A DNA stretch of 64,000 nucleotides from Gammaproteobacteria bacterium (GCA_030432755.1 JAUILZ010000013.1:1-64000), one strand, 5' to 3'; positions 36,601 to 44,408 are shown, counted from the stretch's first letter. The notes: generated by a model not told the origin, from the letters alone. A program made the numbers and translations.

Positions 36601-36868
36601 GTTGACGGGCCTTGCACCCGACGACCCGGTGGTCGACATCAATGGCGACGGCGAGATCAACCGCGAAGATCTCACGGCCGAGGGACCTCCAGCCGCGGGA
36701 ACGGAGGACGAAACGGAGGGACCGGTCGAACCGGAGCTGGTCCACATGCCAGGCAACCCGGATTCCACCATCGTGCGCCTGGAGGGCGGCACAGGTGGCG
36801 GGGTCACCATGCGCGCGTTGCCTATGCGGCCCCGGCGGCATGCCTGGAGGCAACTGGATCCGCCCTGA
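33638..36868 (+). CDS. pilY1: Type IV pilus tip adhesin/biogenesis factor PilY1
   Basis: A 1076-aa exported protein. The signal region MKLPCIGKSCLVSAGMAVYLVMGSVAFG precedes an N-terminal half with a von Willebrand A-like strand (LVILFVDNSPGG, where the MIDAS motif is incomplete). The C-terminal half is a PilY1 beta-propeller: DPVLFVPSADGLLHAIAVDPERGDELWAW and LLVGSLGNGGAGVYALDVTDA. A calcium loop DIDGDSFADRLYAGDDHGRIWRLD lies near residue 790. A second EF-hand-like loop, DINGDGEINREDL, lies near 1000. PilY1 caps the pilus, binds surfaces and calcium and tunes extension. It is coupled to pilX. Confidence 0.9.
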   Translation: MKLPCIGKSCLVSAGMAVYLVMGSVAFGERMDARLPSAVLVDPLVILFVDNSPGGAAIRPESGYRPSMQHAGWVFPRIEPENGVTVLDGAYLDIDTLDPGDCPAGYTRGIRNTQTRCLRLPSADNGERIYDQRYLGHLFDQHGDGADLTGADVDGQPIIPRQTLFQVLRNVAHRLVDMIESRQICIAALDASGRFQLQAPCGASTDALHRAIDGIALQPDGGSPVANAYHDATTWLRGMADGEGIPAQSPIAYRCQGAAFVLLSDGHAANDEAAGQEDVDPGNGTWPPTDHALPDWDGLSPYTTSADYAGHNLPPGSDGFGGDPAVSGSHLYIDDIAAFGREIDLQAGSETDYAGQDFGTSVSGNNEDFAHQYLLGYMVSPNGYGAVMDDAARAAGGLHVSFSGLDRLARHLNAGTKRHRAGLASLARPASLPMTDGGMLVFRPAYDPVTWTGALDAFSVAAVTLAADALPLSPAWRAEDGIPGHAQRNLFTAREPDPAATEPDVMTGIALQWDQLSTQQQSALDDDPALLHWIRGDPDSGVSMGGRYRDRAARLGPILRAGPVVMTTDPPGRYPDADFLAYRESRRLQNHDPVLFVPSADGLLHAIAVDPERGDELWAWLPSTLLPRLAEYATPPLQRDVLMDGPLVLEDARIGDAMEGSPWRTLLVGSLGNGGAGVYALDVTDAGSVGDQTGAVDRLLWEINTRFPLLSDGGPAYPHLGRTLGRIPVIRVRGANGEDIWLAAIPNGLGSRDGATVLYLVNLRDGTRHQEIVLARDTGGGLHAVTPVDIDGDSFADRLYAGDDHGRIWRLDREAGSTRFQPRFREGNDAIPFFRAGNLAGGEERPLPIGHGFALATLPGRAVSQSVVLLFGTMAEPPLVNHLYAIRDDNGQHPVEEGDLAERFLIDELIAGRAVRTVEGPSFHYGRSATTGTAPGWRMALPDPGEFSAAAPASFHQRVLFTTRAFHLEENADPCTESPTGWRLELDALTGLAPDDPVVDINGDGEINREDLTAEGPPAAGTEDETEGPVEPELVHMPGNPDSTIVRLEGGTGGGVTMRALPMRPRRHAWRQLDPP

Positions 36869-36890
36869 AACTTCCATCATCACGAGGACA

Positions 36891-36897
36891 AGGAGGT
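36891..36897 (+). promoter_or_regulatory. Perfect Shine-Dalgarno before the 31-codon ORF
   Basis: AGGAGGT, preceded by A to give AAGGAGGT, lies 5 bases before the ATG at 36903. It is the strongest ribosome site seen in the pilin cluster, yet serves only a very short ORF whose stop overlaps the pilE start. Confidence 0.7.
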
Positions 36898-36902
36898 CCG
36901 AC

Positions 36903-36998
36903 ATGTTGACACTACTGCTTATTCGACTGCCGCTTGCGCTGCCACCCTGGTTGGCGCTGGTGTCGATCCTGGTCGACTCCCTTGGAGCAGGATCATGA
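36903..36998 (+). CDS. 31-residue hydrophobic peptide coupled to pilE
   Basis: ATG at 36903, stop TGA at 36996-36998. The peptide is MLTLLLIRLPLALPPW followed by LALVSILVDSLGAGS, almost entirely hydrophobic with one Arg: a possible single-pass membrane peptide. A perfect AGGAGGT site lies upstream, and its stop codon overlaps the pilE start (ATGA). It could be a small membrane component of the pilus machine, or a leader whose translation drives pilE. No homologue is known to me. Confidence 0.5.
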   Translation: MLTLLLIRLPLALPPWLALVSILVDSLGAGS

Positions 36999-37435
36999 AG
37001 CCCCGCCGAAATGTGTTGCGGCGGAGAACCGCAAGTGCAACCGGGTTCCGGGGCCTGGGATTCACCCTTCTGGAAATGCTTGTCGCGCTGGCAATTCTCG
37101 GTATCGTGGCGTCGCTGGCACTGCCAGCCTGGTCCGCCTACACCACGGAGGCGAGACAATCAGCGGCACTGATGCGGCTGAACGCTATATCGCTCGCACT
37201 CGAGCAGTATCACTTGCAGTTCCGTACCTATGCCACCGACCTGCGGACGCTGCGGGCTCCGGAGCGCGATCCGGATTTCCGATATACGCTGGAAGCGGCC
37301 CACCGTGACGCCTACCGGGTCGAGGCGCGTTCACTGGATGACGACGCCATGACGCAGGTCATTCGACTCGACAGTCTTGGCCGCGTATCGCACCAGGTGC
37401 GTGGCGAGACAGTCTGGCGATCGGGCCCGCCGTAA
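36995..37435 (+). CDS. pilE: Type IV minor pilin PilE
   Basis: A 146-aa prepilin. The leader ends RGLG, followed by FTLLEMLVALAILGIVASLALPAWSAY, the class III signal with Glu5. The head holds SAALMRLNAISLALEQYHLQFRTYATDLRTL and few Cys, as in PilE minor pilins. It closes the pilV-W-X-Y1-E cluster, the usual gammaproteobacterial order, and overlaps the preceding short ORF. Confidence 0.85.
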   Translation: MKPRRNVLRRRTASATGFRGLGFTLLEMLVALAILGIVASLALPAWSAYTTEARQSAALMRLNAISLALEQYHLQFRTYATDLRTLRAPERDPDFRYTLEAAHRDAYRVEARSLDDDAMTQVIRLDSLGRVSHQVRGETVWRSGPP

Positions 37436-37475
37436 TCCGTACCGCCACCAGAGGCTGCCCCGGTACAATCGGGGA

Positions 37476-37934
37476 ATGTCCCTCGAGCTGAAAATCATCC
37501 CGCCGCTGCAAGTGCTGCTGGCGGGCGCCGGCATGTGGCTGACCAGCGCGCATGTACCGCTGCCGACCCTGCGCTACCACGCCGCCGACGGGCTGTTCTA
37601 CGGACTGCTGCTTGCCGCGCTGGCGGTGTTCTGCCTCGCTGTTTTCCAGTTCTGGCGGCATCGCACGACGATCAATCCGCTGCGTATCGCTAATACGAGC
37701 AGCCTCATTACCAGTGGCGTGTATGCCTTCAGCCGCAATCCGATCTACCTCGCGGATGTTCTCATTCTGCTGGCCTGGTGGGTGCGTCTCGGCGCCTGGA
37801 TCAACCTGCTGTGGATCGCAGCCTTCATCTGGTATCTCACGAGGTTTCAGATCCAGCCGGAAGAACGCATGCTGGCGCGGAAGTTCGGCGCGCAATGGGA
37901 AAGTTATCGCTACCGTGTTCGGCGCTGGATCTGA
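37476..37934 (+). CDS. ICMT/PEMT-type membrane methyltransferase family protein
   Basis: A 152-aa protein with four hydrophobic helices and the isoprenylcysteine carboxyl methyltransferase family pattern: TSGVYAFSRNPIYLADVLILLAWWV, where the SAM-binding RNPxY motif is clear, and QIQPEERMLARKFGAQWESYRYRVRRWI (the E-E-x-x-L-x-x-x-F-G segment). It is likely a small-substrate methyltransferase of the membrane. The substrate is unknown. The start at 37476 follows GGGG-like purines. It is separated from the sulfotransferase gene by 3 bases. Confidence 0.82.
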   Translation: MSLELKIIPPLQVLLAGAGMWLTSAHVPLPTLRYHAADGLFYGLLLAALAVFCLAVFQFWRHRTTINPLRIANTSSLITSGVYAFSRNPIYLADVLILLAWWVRLGAWINLLWIAAFIWYLTRFQIQPEERMLARKFGAQWESYRYRVRRWI

Positions 37935-37937
37935 CCC

Positions 37938-39011
37938 GTGAAGTTGCCACGCATCCTGCTCTACCACGTTGACGTGCTCAACGACGAATATATCAGCGGC
38001 TGGGCATTCAACCGGGTATTGCCCGACTCGAAGCTGAAGCTCACATTCCACGCGGGAGGCGATGAACTGGGCAGCGTGCGCTGCGCCCTGGAACGCGATG
38101 ATGTTCGTCAGTCCGGCCTTCATGCCACCGGGCGCTGCGGCTTTGAATACCGTTTTCCCCGGCGCCTGAAAACGGGCGTGGTCGGTGACTTCGTCATCCG
38201 CGCCGGCGCCCTCCCGGTCCCGCTGCTCCGCCGTCCACTGGACGCCATCCAGTCCGCGGTAGTCCCGGAGAGGCCAATCTTCTTCATGCATATCCCGAAG
38301 ACCGCGGGCACCTCGTTCAACAACCATGTCCACAGCTGGTTCGGCCACGGTCGCTGGCACAGCCATATCGAGGTCCTGCCGGAAAGTGAGCAGGCGGCGC
38401 TGCTATCGGAACCCCAGTACGTCGCCGGGCACCTGCCCTTTCATCGCCTGCACCGTCTGGGTATCGAACTCGATGGCATCGATCTCCATACCATTTTCCG
38501 CGACCCGCTCAGGCAGGTTCATTCTCACCTCGCCTGGATAAAGGGCATCGGCGCTGATGCCGACGCGGCATTCTTCCATGCCCATCCCCCGGTGGTGCGC
38601 GAGCTTGCGTTATCGCTCCAGTCCGAAAAACTCGACAATGCCGACGGGCTCGCCGCGTTCAGCGCACGTATTGACGGCTTCCAGTGTGACTTCTTCGACA
38701 ATATCCAGGTACGTTACCTGCTGGATCACCGGCCGGAGCGGGTGGGAGAAGACGACCTGGCCAATGCACTCGCCAGCCTCGATCGCTTCAAGACCTTCGG
38801 CGTCACAGAACGCTACCAGGAGTATCTCGCCGAGTGCGCCGCATTCTATGGCCGCCGGCATATTGCGCAGCAGACGCGCCATAATCCATCCAGGGTGGCG
38901 CCGATGTTCGACATGGACGACCCCGCCATACGGGCGGCGCTACAACCACTGATCACTCACGACCAGGTGTTGTATGACAGGGCGCTCGCAGTTTGCGCGG
39001 GTCGGTCGTGA
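37938..39011 (+). CDS. Sulfotransferase family protein with N-terminal beta domain
   Basis: A 357-aa protein from a GTG at 37938. The sulfotransferase domain starts near residue 113 with FFMHIPKTAGTSFNNHV, the PAPS 5'-phosphosulfate loop, and the 3'-phosphate region TIFRDPLRQVHSHLAW follows near 185. The first 100 residues form a separate beta-rich module (ISGWAFNRVLPDSKLKLTFHAGGDELGSVRCALERDDV), commonly seen ahead of glycan-modifying enzymes. It is likely to sulfate a surface glycan or lipid. The nearest glycan genes are 12 kb away, so the acceptor is uncertain. Confidence 0.8.
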   Translation: MKLPRILLYHVDVLNDEYISGWAFNRVLPDSKLKLTFHAGGDELGSVRCALERDDVRQSGLHATGRCGFEYRFPRRLKTGVVGDFVIRAGALPVPLLRRPLDAIQSAVVPERPIFFMHIPKTAGTSFNNHVHSWFGHGRWHSHIEVLPESEQAALLSEPQYVAGHLPFHRLHRLGIELDGIDLHTIFRDPLRQVHSHLAWIKGIGADADAAFFHAHPPVVRELALSLQSEKLDNADGLAAFSARIDGFQCDFFDNIQVRYLLDHRPERVGEDDLANALASLDRFKTFGVTERYQEYLAECAAFYGRRHIAQQTRHNPSRVAPMFDMDDPAIRAALQPLITHDQVLYDRALAVCAGRS

Positions 39012-39021
39012 GCCAGGCCGT

Positions 39022-41754
39022 CTATGGCAGCACCACTTCCTTCTCCAGCGTCACCCCGCTGTCGAGAAGAAAATCGATGGTCGCGGATCCGGCGGGCGTC
39101 GAGACGTTTGCGCGATAACCTCCCATTGGCAGGGAGAATTCCGCCACCGGATCGCTGGAACGCTGGATATCCGCCGGGCGTCCATCCACGGCGTAGACCT
39201 GCCAGTTGATGTCCGCGGTCACCGGTGAATCGTCGCGCCGGGCGGACAACTTCACCGTGCCCCCCGGCATCGCCGCGATACGGTCGAGGTACGACTCGGC
39301 CGGAACCACCTCCACCAGTCGTCTCGCCAGCACGAGATTGCTCTGCCCTGTTACGTAGCGAAGCTCGTAGAGGCCCGGCTCCCCGGGCAGGCGCAGGTCC
39401 AGTGGCGACTGCGTGGCGCGGGACTTGCTGACCCACTTGTCATCCGGGTCGGTGACCGCGGCCATTGCCAACAGGTCCTGAGGCGCACCCGGACCCTGCC
39501 ACTGTACACGTAGCGGCTGGTCCGCGGCACCAATGCCCAGGCTGTCCAGGGTGACCGCCACCGCGCTGATCTCCACCGGCACCCTGCCAAGGACGCTGCC
39601 GGACTGACCCGATACGTAGCGCAGTTCGTACAGCCCGGGTTGATCCGGCATCTGGAGCACCAGCGGGTTCCCCTTGCGCGTATAGGTGTACTTGCCGTGC
39701 TTGCGGTCTTCGGTATCCGGAGTCACCACCGTAATATAGTCATTACGCCCATCCGGGCCCGTCCAGTGAATTTCCTGCTGTGCGCTTACCGGCACTTCTG
39801 CGGGCAAGGTCAGCGACACGGCGACTTCTTCCACCCGGATCATCCGCCGCGCGAGTACCGAGTTCGACTGCGCCGAGACGTAGCGGATCTCGTATTCCCC
39901 GGCGCTGTCCGGCATCACCAGGCTGAGCGGGCTGCCCTCGCGGGTATAGGTGTACTTTCCGTGGCGGCCGTCATCCGTGTCCGGGGTGACCACGGTGATG
40001 TAGTCGCCCTTGCCGTCCGGACCCTGCCAGGCAATCTCGATCTCGCTGCCCATGGGCGCGGTCTCTGGGGCCGCCAGGTCAGTCGTCACTTCGGCGACGG
40101 AGATCATCCTGCGCGCAAGCACCGAGTTCGACTGCGCCGAGACGTAGCGGATCTCGTACTCCCCGGCGCTGTCCGGCATCACCAGGCTGAGCGGGCTGCC
40201 TTCGCGGGTATAGGTGTACTTTCCGTGGCGACCATCCTCCGTGTCCGGGGTGACTACCGTAATGTAGTCGCCCTTGCCGTCCGGACCCTGCCACGCAATT
40301 TCGATTTCGTTGCCCATGGGAGCGGACTCCGGAGCTTCCAGCGTGGTGGCAACGGCTTCGACCGTAATAGGGCGCCGCGCCATTACCGCCTGGCCCTTGC
40401 CGGACATGTAGCGCAGCTCGTATTCCCCCGGGGTGTCCGGCAATTGAAGTTCACCGGGATTTCCCCGCGCGGTGTAGAAATACTTGCCGTACTCTCCATC
40501 GCTTGCACTCGGCTCCACCACCGTCACGTAATCGCGGTCACCGTCGGGGCCTTCCCAGGTCACGGCGATGATGCTGCTGACCGGCGCGCTGCCCACCGCC
40601 TCCAGGGAAGCCGGCTCGACCGTGAAAGCCAGTGTCACCGGAATATCGGCGCCCGGTACCACGCTGAACTCCTCACCCGCGGCCTGCCCTTCGTAGTCAC
40701 CGACCACGCGATAATCTCCGGCAGGTAGTATCAGTTCGCCACCGGCGCCAGAGAACCCGGCGACCCCGGATTCGTCAGAGGCCCTTGTAACGGACCACTG
40801 TACTTCGGGATCGGCCACCGTTTGCCCCGCGAGGGTCGCCTCGGCGCTAAACACCACCCGTGCCGCCGGCAACGGCAGCACGTGCTGGCGATTTTCTCCG
40901 GCCAGAACTTCCAGGGATTCTTCCGCGCGCAGATCGCCCAGGACAGCGACCACCTCGTATTGACCGGGCACAAGCGGAAGGGCCAGTTGGGCGCCCACAA
41001 AACCGGTTTCGCCGCCTTCGGCATCGATCACGGTCCACTCAAGGGCAGTGTCGTCCAGGACCGCCCCCCCGGTGCCGAGACTCGCCATCACCGTATCCGG
41101 CGTCGACTTGATCTGTTCCACCGCCTGCTCGAGGGCGACCCGGAGATCCTCGCTGTGCTGCGCGTCGAAGTACTGCCCGCCGGTTTCGCTCGCCAGGCAT
41201 TCGAGTCCGGCGCGGTCCTCGGGACTGATATCAAAGCCGATGACATGGGCGGTGAAATCCACCCCCATGCGCTCGAGGTCTCGGCCCACGGCGCAGGGAT
41301 CGAGGTCGCAGGTCTCGCGTCCGTCGGATACCAGGATCACGGTGGCCTTGTCCTCGGTAAACCGCAATTGTTCCGCCGCCTGCTGCACCGCCGCGCTCAA
41401 CGGCGTCTTGCCTCGGGGCTGGAGGCCATTCACCGTGTCGCGTATGCGTTCCAGTTCTCCACCTACCGGAACGAGGGTCTCGATGTCGCTGCATTCTCCT
41501 TTCGTGCGATGACCATAGGCCACCAGGCCGAGGGACAGCGACGGGTCCCAGTAGTCCAGCATTTCTCCCACGACTTCCCGCGCGATGAGGATCTTCTCGC
41601 GCTCGTCGACCCGGCCCCACATGCTGCCGGAAGCATCCAGCACCAGCATCACCTTGCCGCCCGTGTCCGCCTGGGCAAGACCGGAAATCGGGATAGCGGC
41701 CGTCACCATCAACAATGCGATCGATACCAGTCGGCGGAATGGGTGGGCAATCAT
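39022..41754 (-). CDS. Secreted von Willebrand factor A protein with five tandem 88-aa repeats
   Basis: A 910-aa exported protein; the ATG at 41754 gives a proper signal (MIAHPFRRLVSIALLMVTAA), while the longer frame upstream overlaps the divergent DUF1801 gene. The vWA domain (about 34-220) has an intact MIDAS start (D40-A-S42-G-S44) and ATVILVSDGRETCDLDPC. A mid region with Ig-like pieces follows. Five tandem repeats of about 88 residues come next, each with WxGPDGxxDYITVV, HGKYTYTREGSPL and YEIRYVSAQSNSVLARR. The second and third repeats are almost identical. It is probably a periplasmic or surface adhesion protein. The function is unknown. Confidence 0.85.
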   Translation of the reverse strand: MIAHPFRRLVSIALLMVTAAIPISGLAQADTGGKVMLVLDASGSMWGRVDEREKILIAREVVGEMLDYWDPSLSLGLVAYGHRTKGECSDIETLVPVGGELERIRDTVNGLQPRGKTPLSAAVQQAAEQLRFTEDKATVILVSDGRETCDLDPCAVGRDLERMGVDFTAHVIGFDISPEDRAGLECLASETGGQYFDAQHSEDLRVALEQAVEQIKSTPDTVMASLGTGGAVLDDTALEWTVIDAEGGETGFVGAQLALPLVPGQYEVVAVLGDLRAEESLEVLAGENRQHVLPLPAARVVFSAEATLAGQTVADPEVQWSVTRASDESGVAGFSGAGGELILPAGDYRVVGDYEGQAAGEEFSVVPGADIPVTLAFTVEPASLEAVGSAPVSSIIAVTWEGPDGDRDYVTVVEPSASDGEYGKYFYTARGNPGELQLPDTPGEYELRYMSGKGQAVMARRPITVEAVATTLEAPESAPMGNEIEIAWQGPDGKGDYITVVTPDTEDGRHGKYTYTREGSPLSLVMPDSAGEYEIRYVSAQSNSVLARRMISVAEVTTDLAAPETAPMGSEIEIAWQGPDGKGDYITVVTPDTDDGRHGKYTYTREGSPLSLVMPDSAGEYEIRYVSAQSNSVLARRMIRVEEVAVSLTLPAEVPVSAQQEIHWTGPDGRNDYITVVTPDTEDRKHGKYTYTRKGNPLVLQMPDQPGLYELRYVSGQSGSVLGRVPVEISAVAVTLDSLGIGAADQPLRVQWQGPGAPQDLLAMAAVTDPDDKWVSKSRATQSPLDLRLPGEPGLYELRYVTGQSNLVLARRLVEVVPAESYLDRIAAMPGGTVKLSARRDDSPVTADINWQVYAVDGRPADIQRSSDPVAEFSLPMGGYRANVSTPAGSATIDFLLDSGVTLEKEVVLP
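39300..40610 (-). repeat. Five tandem 264-bp coding repeats
   Basis: Five copies of a unit of exactly 88 codons lie in the vWA gene. Copies 2 and 3 (about 40346-40083 and 40082-39819) share long identical blocks: the motif ACCGAGTTCG recurs at 39857 and 40121, a spacing of 264 bases. Copies 1, 4 and 5 are diverged. The near identity of two adjacent copies shows recent duplication or gene conversion. Confidence 0.85.
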
Positions 41755-41853
41755 GAATCGGTCTCCCAGGTTGGTCGGAATGCCAACAGTATAACGACGG
41801 TCGCGAAAGATTCCTGTGACACAATACCCTTGCTTTGACATGAAGGACCCCCC

Positions 41854-42273
41854 ATGGCCGAACTCAAGACCAGGCCCACGCGCAGGAGCGTGCCACGATT
41901 TATCGCGTCGGTGGAACACCCGGTCCGACGGCAGGACTGCGAGACCCTGCTCCACGTGATGTCGGAAGTCAGCGGCGAGACAGCAGTGCTCTGGGGCGAC
42001 AGCATCGTCGGCTTCGGTCGCTACAATTACCGGCAACGCGGCGGACAGCGCTGCAGTTGGCCGCTGAGCGGTTTTTCCCCGCGCAAGCAGAACCTTACCA
42101 TTTACATTATGCCGGGATTTGAGCGCTACAAGTCTCACCTTGACCGCCTGGGCAAACATCGCCACTCGGTGTCCTGTCTCTACCTGAACCGGCTTGCGGA
42201 CATCGATCTCGCGGTACTACGGGAAATTGTGGCGGACAGCATCGAGGTGATGCGTGCCCGTTACCCCGATTGA
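41854..42273 (+). CDS. DUF1801 domain protein
   Basis: A 139-aa protein with the DUF1801 (YdhG-like) pattern: SVPRFIASVEHPVRRQDCETLLHVMSEVSGETAVLWGDSIVGFGRYNY, then LTIYIMPGFERYKSHLDRLGKHRHSVSCLYLNRLADIDLAVLREIV. The fold resembles the frataxin/iron-chaperone superfamily, but the function is not known. Divergent from the vWA gene, it is followed 12 bases later by the metallophosphoesterase-like gene, so the two may form an operon. Confidence 0.87.
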   Translation: MAELKTRPTRRSVPRFIASVEHPVRRQDCETLLHVMSEVSGETAVLWGDSIVGFGRYNYRQRGGQRCSWPLSGFSPRKQNLTIYIMPGFERYKSHLDRLGKHRHSVSCLYLNRLADIDLAVLREIVADSIEVMRARYPD

Positions 42274-42285
42274 GGCTCGTGTTCG

Positions 42286-43158
42286 ATGAGCGGCGTTCAA
42301 CCTGACCTCGGTGAACTCGAGGGTCCGGTGCTCCTGTTTGGCGGGCCCTACAGCAATCTGCAGGCTACGCTGGAGATGCAGTCGGAAGCCACACGGCGCG
42401 GGATTCCACCGGGCAACGTGATTTGCAACGGCGATATCGTCGCCTACTGCGGCCAGCCGTCCGAGACCGTGGACCTGGTCCGCGACTGGCGCATCCACGT
42501 GGTGCTCGGTAACTGCGAGGAATCCCTGGCCGAGGGGGCCGACGACTGCGGCTGCGGCTTCGAGAAAGGCAGCCTGTGCTCGGCGCTTTCAGATGCCTGG
42601 TATCGATTCGCGGACACGCGTGTCAACCGGGAGCAGCGGCTCTGGATGGCAGGCCTGCCGCGGTCCATACGGTTTCGCCTCGGCGGCAAGTCCTTTGTCG
42701 TGATCCACGGCGGCGTCAGCGAGATCAGCGAGTTCGTTTTTTCATCATCTTCAAAATTGGATAAACGGGACGCCATCGACTCGGCGGATGCAGATTGCAT
42801 CGTCGGTGGCCATTCCGGCCTGCCATTCGGCCAGGCGCTGCCCGGGAATACGGCCAGCGACGATGAACGCTACTGGCTCAACACCGGCGTCATCGGCATG
42901 CCCGCCAACGATGGCACTCCCGACGGCTGGTACCTGCTGCTCACGCCCAACCCCGCTGGAGACGGCGTGGAAGCCGGTTGGCAGCGACTCCACTATGACA
43001 GCGAAAGTGCCAGCGATGCGATGGCGGCGGTGGGCCTCGACACGCCCTATCGGGATGCGCTGCTGAACGGACTCTGGCCTTCCATGGATGTCCTCCCCGC
43101 CGCCGAACGCGCCGCGCAGGGCCAACCAATCAAACTCCCGCCGTTACATCTGCGGTGA
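42286..43158 (+). CDS. Metallophosphoesterase-like protein with altered metal motifs
   Basis: A 290-aa calcineurin-fold protein. The order of motif strands is recognisable: LLFGGPYSNLQATLEM where DxHxN is expected, CNGDIVAYCGQP (GD block), VLGNCEESLAEGADDCGCGFEKGS (GN block), VVIHGGVSEISEFV and VGGHSGLPFG (expected GHTH). The first Asp and His and the last His of the usual metal ligands are replaced, while the rest are kept. It may use fewer metals, act on an unusual substrate or be a binding protein. It is cotranscribed with the DUF1801 gene. Confidence 0.8.
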   Translation: MSGVQPDLGELEGPVLLFGGPYSNLQATLEMQSEATRRGIPPGNVICNGDIVAYCGQPSETVDLVRDWRIHVVLGNCEESLAEGADDCGCGFEKGSLCSALSDAWYRFADTRVNREQRLWMAGLPRSIRFRLGGKSFVVIHGGVSEISEFVFSSSSKLDKRDAIDSADADCIVGGHSGLPFGQALPGNTASDDERYWLNTGVIGMPANDGTPDGWYLLLTPNPAGDGVEAGWQRLHYDSESASDAMAAVGLDTPYRDALLNGLWPSMDVLPAAERAAQGQPIKLPPLHLR

Positions 43159-43159
43159 T

Positions 43160-44389
43160 TCAGCCCGCCAGCGCGGTGACCGCGTCCCGGCCACTGAGCC
43201 AGGCGCCGTGGGCGGTGCAGAACTGGTCGCGCGAGGCAGCCTCCCCGGCGAACCAGAGCTTCCCATCGATCGGCCGCGCCAGTTCGGCGCGGGCGTCGCC
43301 GGATCCCGGCCGTCGGGCCGAGTAGGCGCCGCGAATCCAGGGGTCATATCCCCACGCGCTGGCACGGAACTGGCCGAGGCCGCGCAGCGCGTCGTGGCCG
43401 AAAAGGTCGGCGAGGATATCGCGGAACCATTGTTTCGCCGCCGGCTCGCCCTGCCGCTCCATCCACCAGGCGAAGCGTCCGCCGAGCGCCGCCACCGCGC
43501 AGTCCTGGCCCTCGGGCCGAATGCGCACCAGCGCCGTGGTGTCGTCCTGCTGGTAGGCGATGGATTCCGGCGCATCCTCGATCTGCCCCCTGGGGAGGTG
43601 GAAGAATACGTAGTTCATATCGCCGAGTGGCAGCGCCTCGGCCGCCTCCCGTTTCCAGGCGGGAAGCTCCGGGGTGAACGTGATGGCGTCCGCGTTGAGA
43701 ATGCCGGTGGACACCGTGACGAGGACCTTCCCCGCGCGAATGTCGCCCTTCGGGGTTTCAAGCACCAGCGGGTTGCCGCCCCAGCGCAACCTTTCCACCG
43801 GGCAGTTCAGCGTGACGGGCGAATCCGCGCCGACGGCGGTGATAAGCGCGCCGTAGCCCCTGGCCACTGGCCAGTCCTCGCCGGTATCGCGGTACTCGGA
43901 CATGTCCGCCGCAGCCACCTGGTCGAGATCGGCGGAGTACATCAGTCCCGACCAGTAGTTGAGCCAGGCGAGATCCGGGTTTTCCTCTCCGGCGCAGGCC
44001 AGCAGGGAGAGGCCCTCCCCCGCCCGCTGGCAATCGCCGGCGCGCTGCTCCATCGCATCCCATGCCGCCGCCAGGCGCTCGAACTCCCCGGCGGAACGCC
44101 ATTCGCCGTCCACCCGGGGGAGGATGGGGGGATTGCCCCGCCGATAGGCGAACCCCAGGGAATCCGCCATTTCGACGAAAGGGTTCTTGCTGGCGCAGTG
44201 CAGCCAGTGGCAACCCAGGTCGACGGGTATTTCTCCCGCCAGCTGTTCGGTCAGCCCCCTGCCGCCGATGCGGTGAGAGGCCTCCAGCATCTCGTGATCG
44301 ATGCCGCGCGCCTTCGCTTCCGCGGAGGCGCCAAGGCCCGCCGCGCCGGCGCCGACGATCACCAGCGGATAGTCTTCAGATCGGCTCAT
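43160..44389 (-). CDS. FAD-dependent amine oxidase
   Basis: A 409-aa flavoprotein of the monoamine/polyamine oxidase family. It opens with the FAD fold LVIVGAGAAGLGASAEAKARG and GGRG, contains LGCHWLHCASKNPFVEMADSLGF and ends GKLWFAGEAASRDQFCTAHGAWLSGRDAV, the FAD-binding signature at the C-terminus. It would oxidise an amine to an imine/aldehyde with release of H2O2 or electrons. It is divergent from the regulator-oxygenase fusion and shares its promoter-operator region, and a polyamine-type transporter lies nearby. Confidence 0.88.
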   Translation of the reverse strand: MSRSEDYPLVIVGAGAAGLGASAEAKARGIDHEMLEASHRIGGRGLTEQLAGEIPVDLGCHWLHCASKNPFVEMADSLGFAYRRGNPPILPRVDGEWRSAGEFERLAAAWDAMEQRAGDCQRAGEGLSLLACAGEENPDLAWLNYWSGLMYSADLDQVAAADMSEYRDTGEDWPVARGYGALITAVGADSPVTLNCPVERLRWGGNPLVLETPKGDIRAGKVLVTVSTGILNADAITFTPELPAWKREAAEALPLGDMNYVFFHLPRGQIEDAPESIAYQQDDTTALVRIRPEGQDCAVAALGGRFAWWMERQGEPAAKQWFRDILADLFGHDALRGLGQFRASAWGYDPWIRGAYSARRPGSGDARAELARPIDGKLWFAGEAASRDQFCTAHGAWLSGRDAVTALAG

Positions 44390-44408
44390 TGATTGTATTT
44401 CCAGTAGT

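Noticed and set aside
39300-40610. Possible CRISPR or satellite array
   Set aside because: The repeat unit is 264 bases, a multiple of three, wholly within a coding frame and without spacers.
39640-40728. 362-codon plus-strand frame with internal repeats
   Set aside because: Its repeats merely mirror the tandem repeats of the vWA gene on the other strand.
41755-42165. N-terminal extension of the vWA gene by 137 codons
   Set aside because: It overlaps the divergent DUF1801 gene and would put the signal peptide inside the protein.
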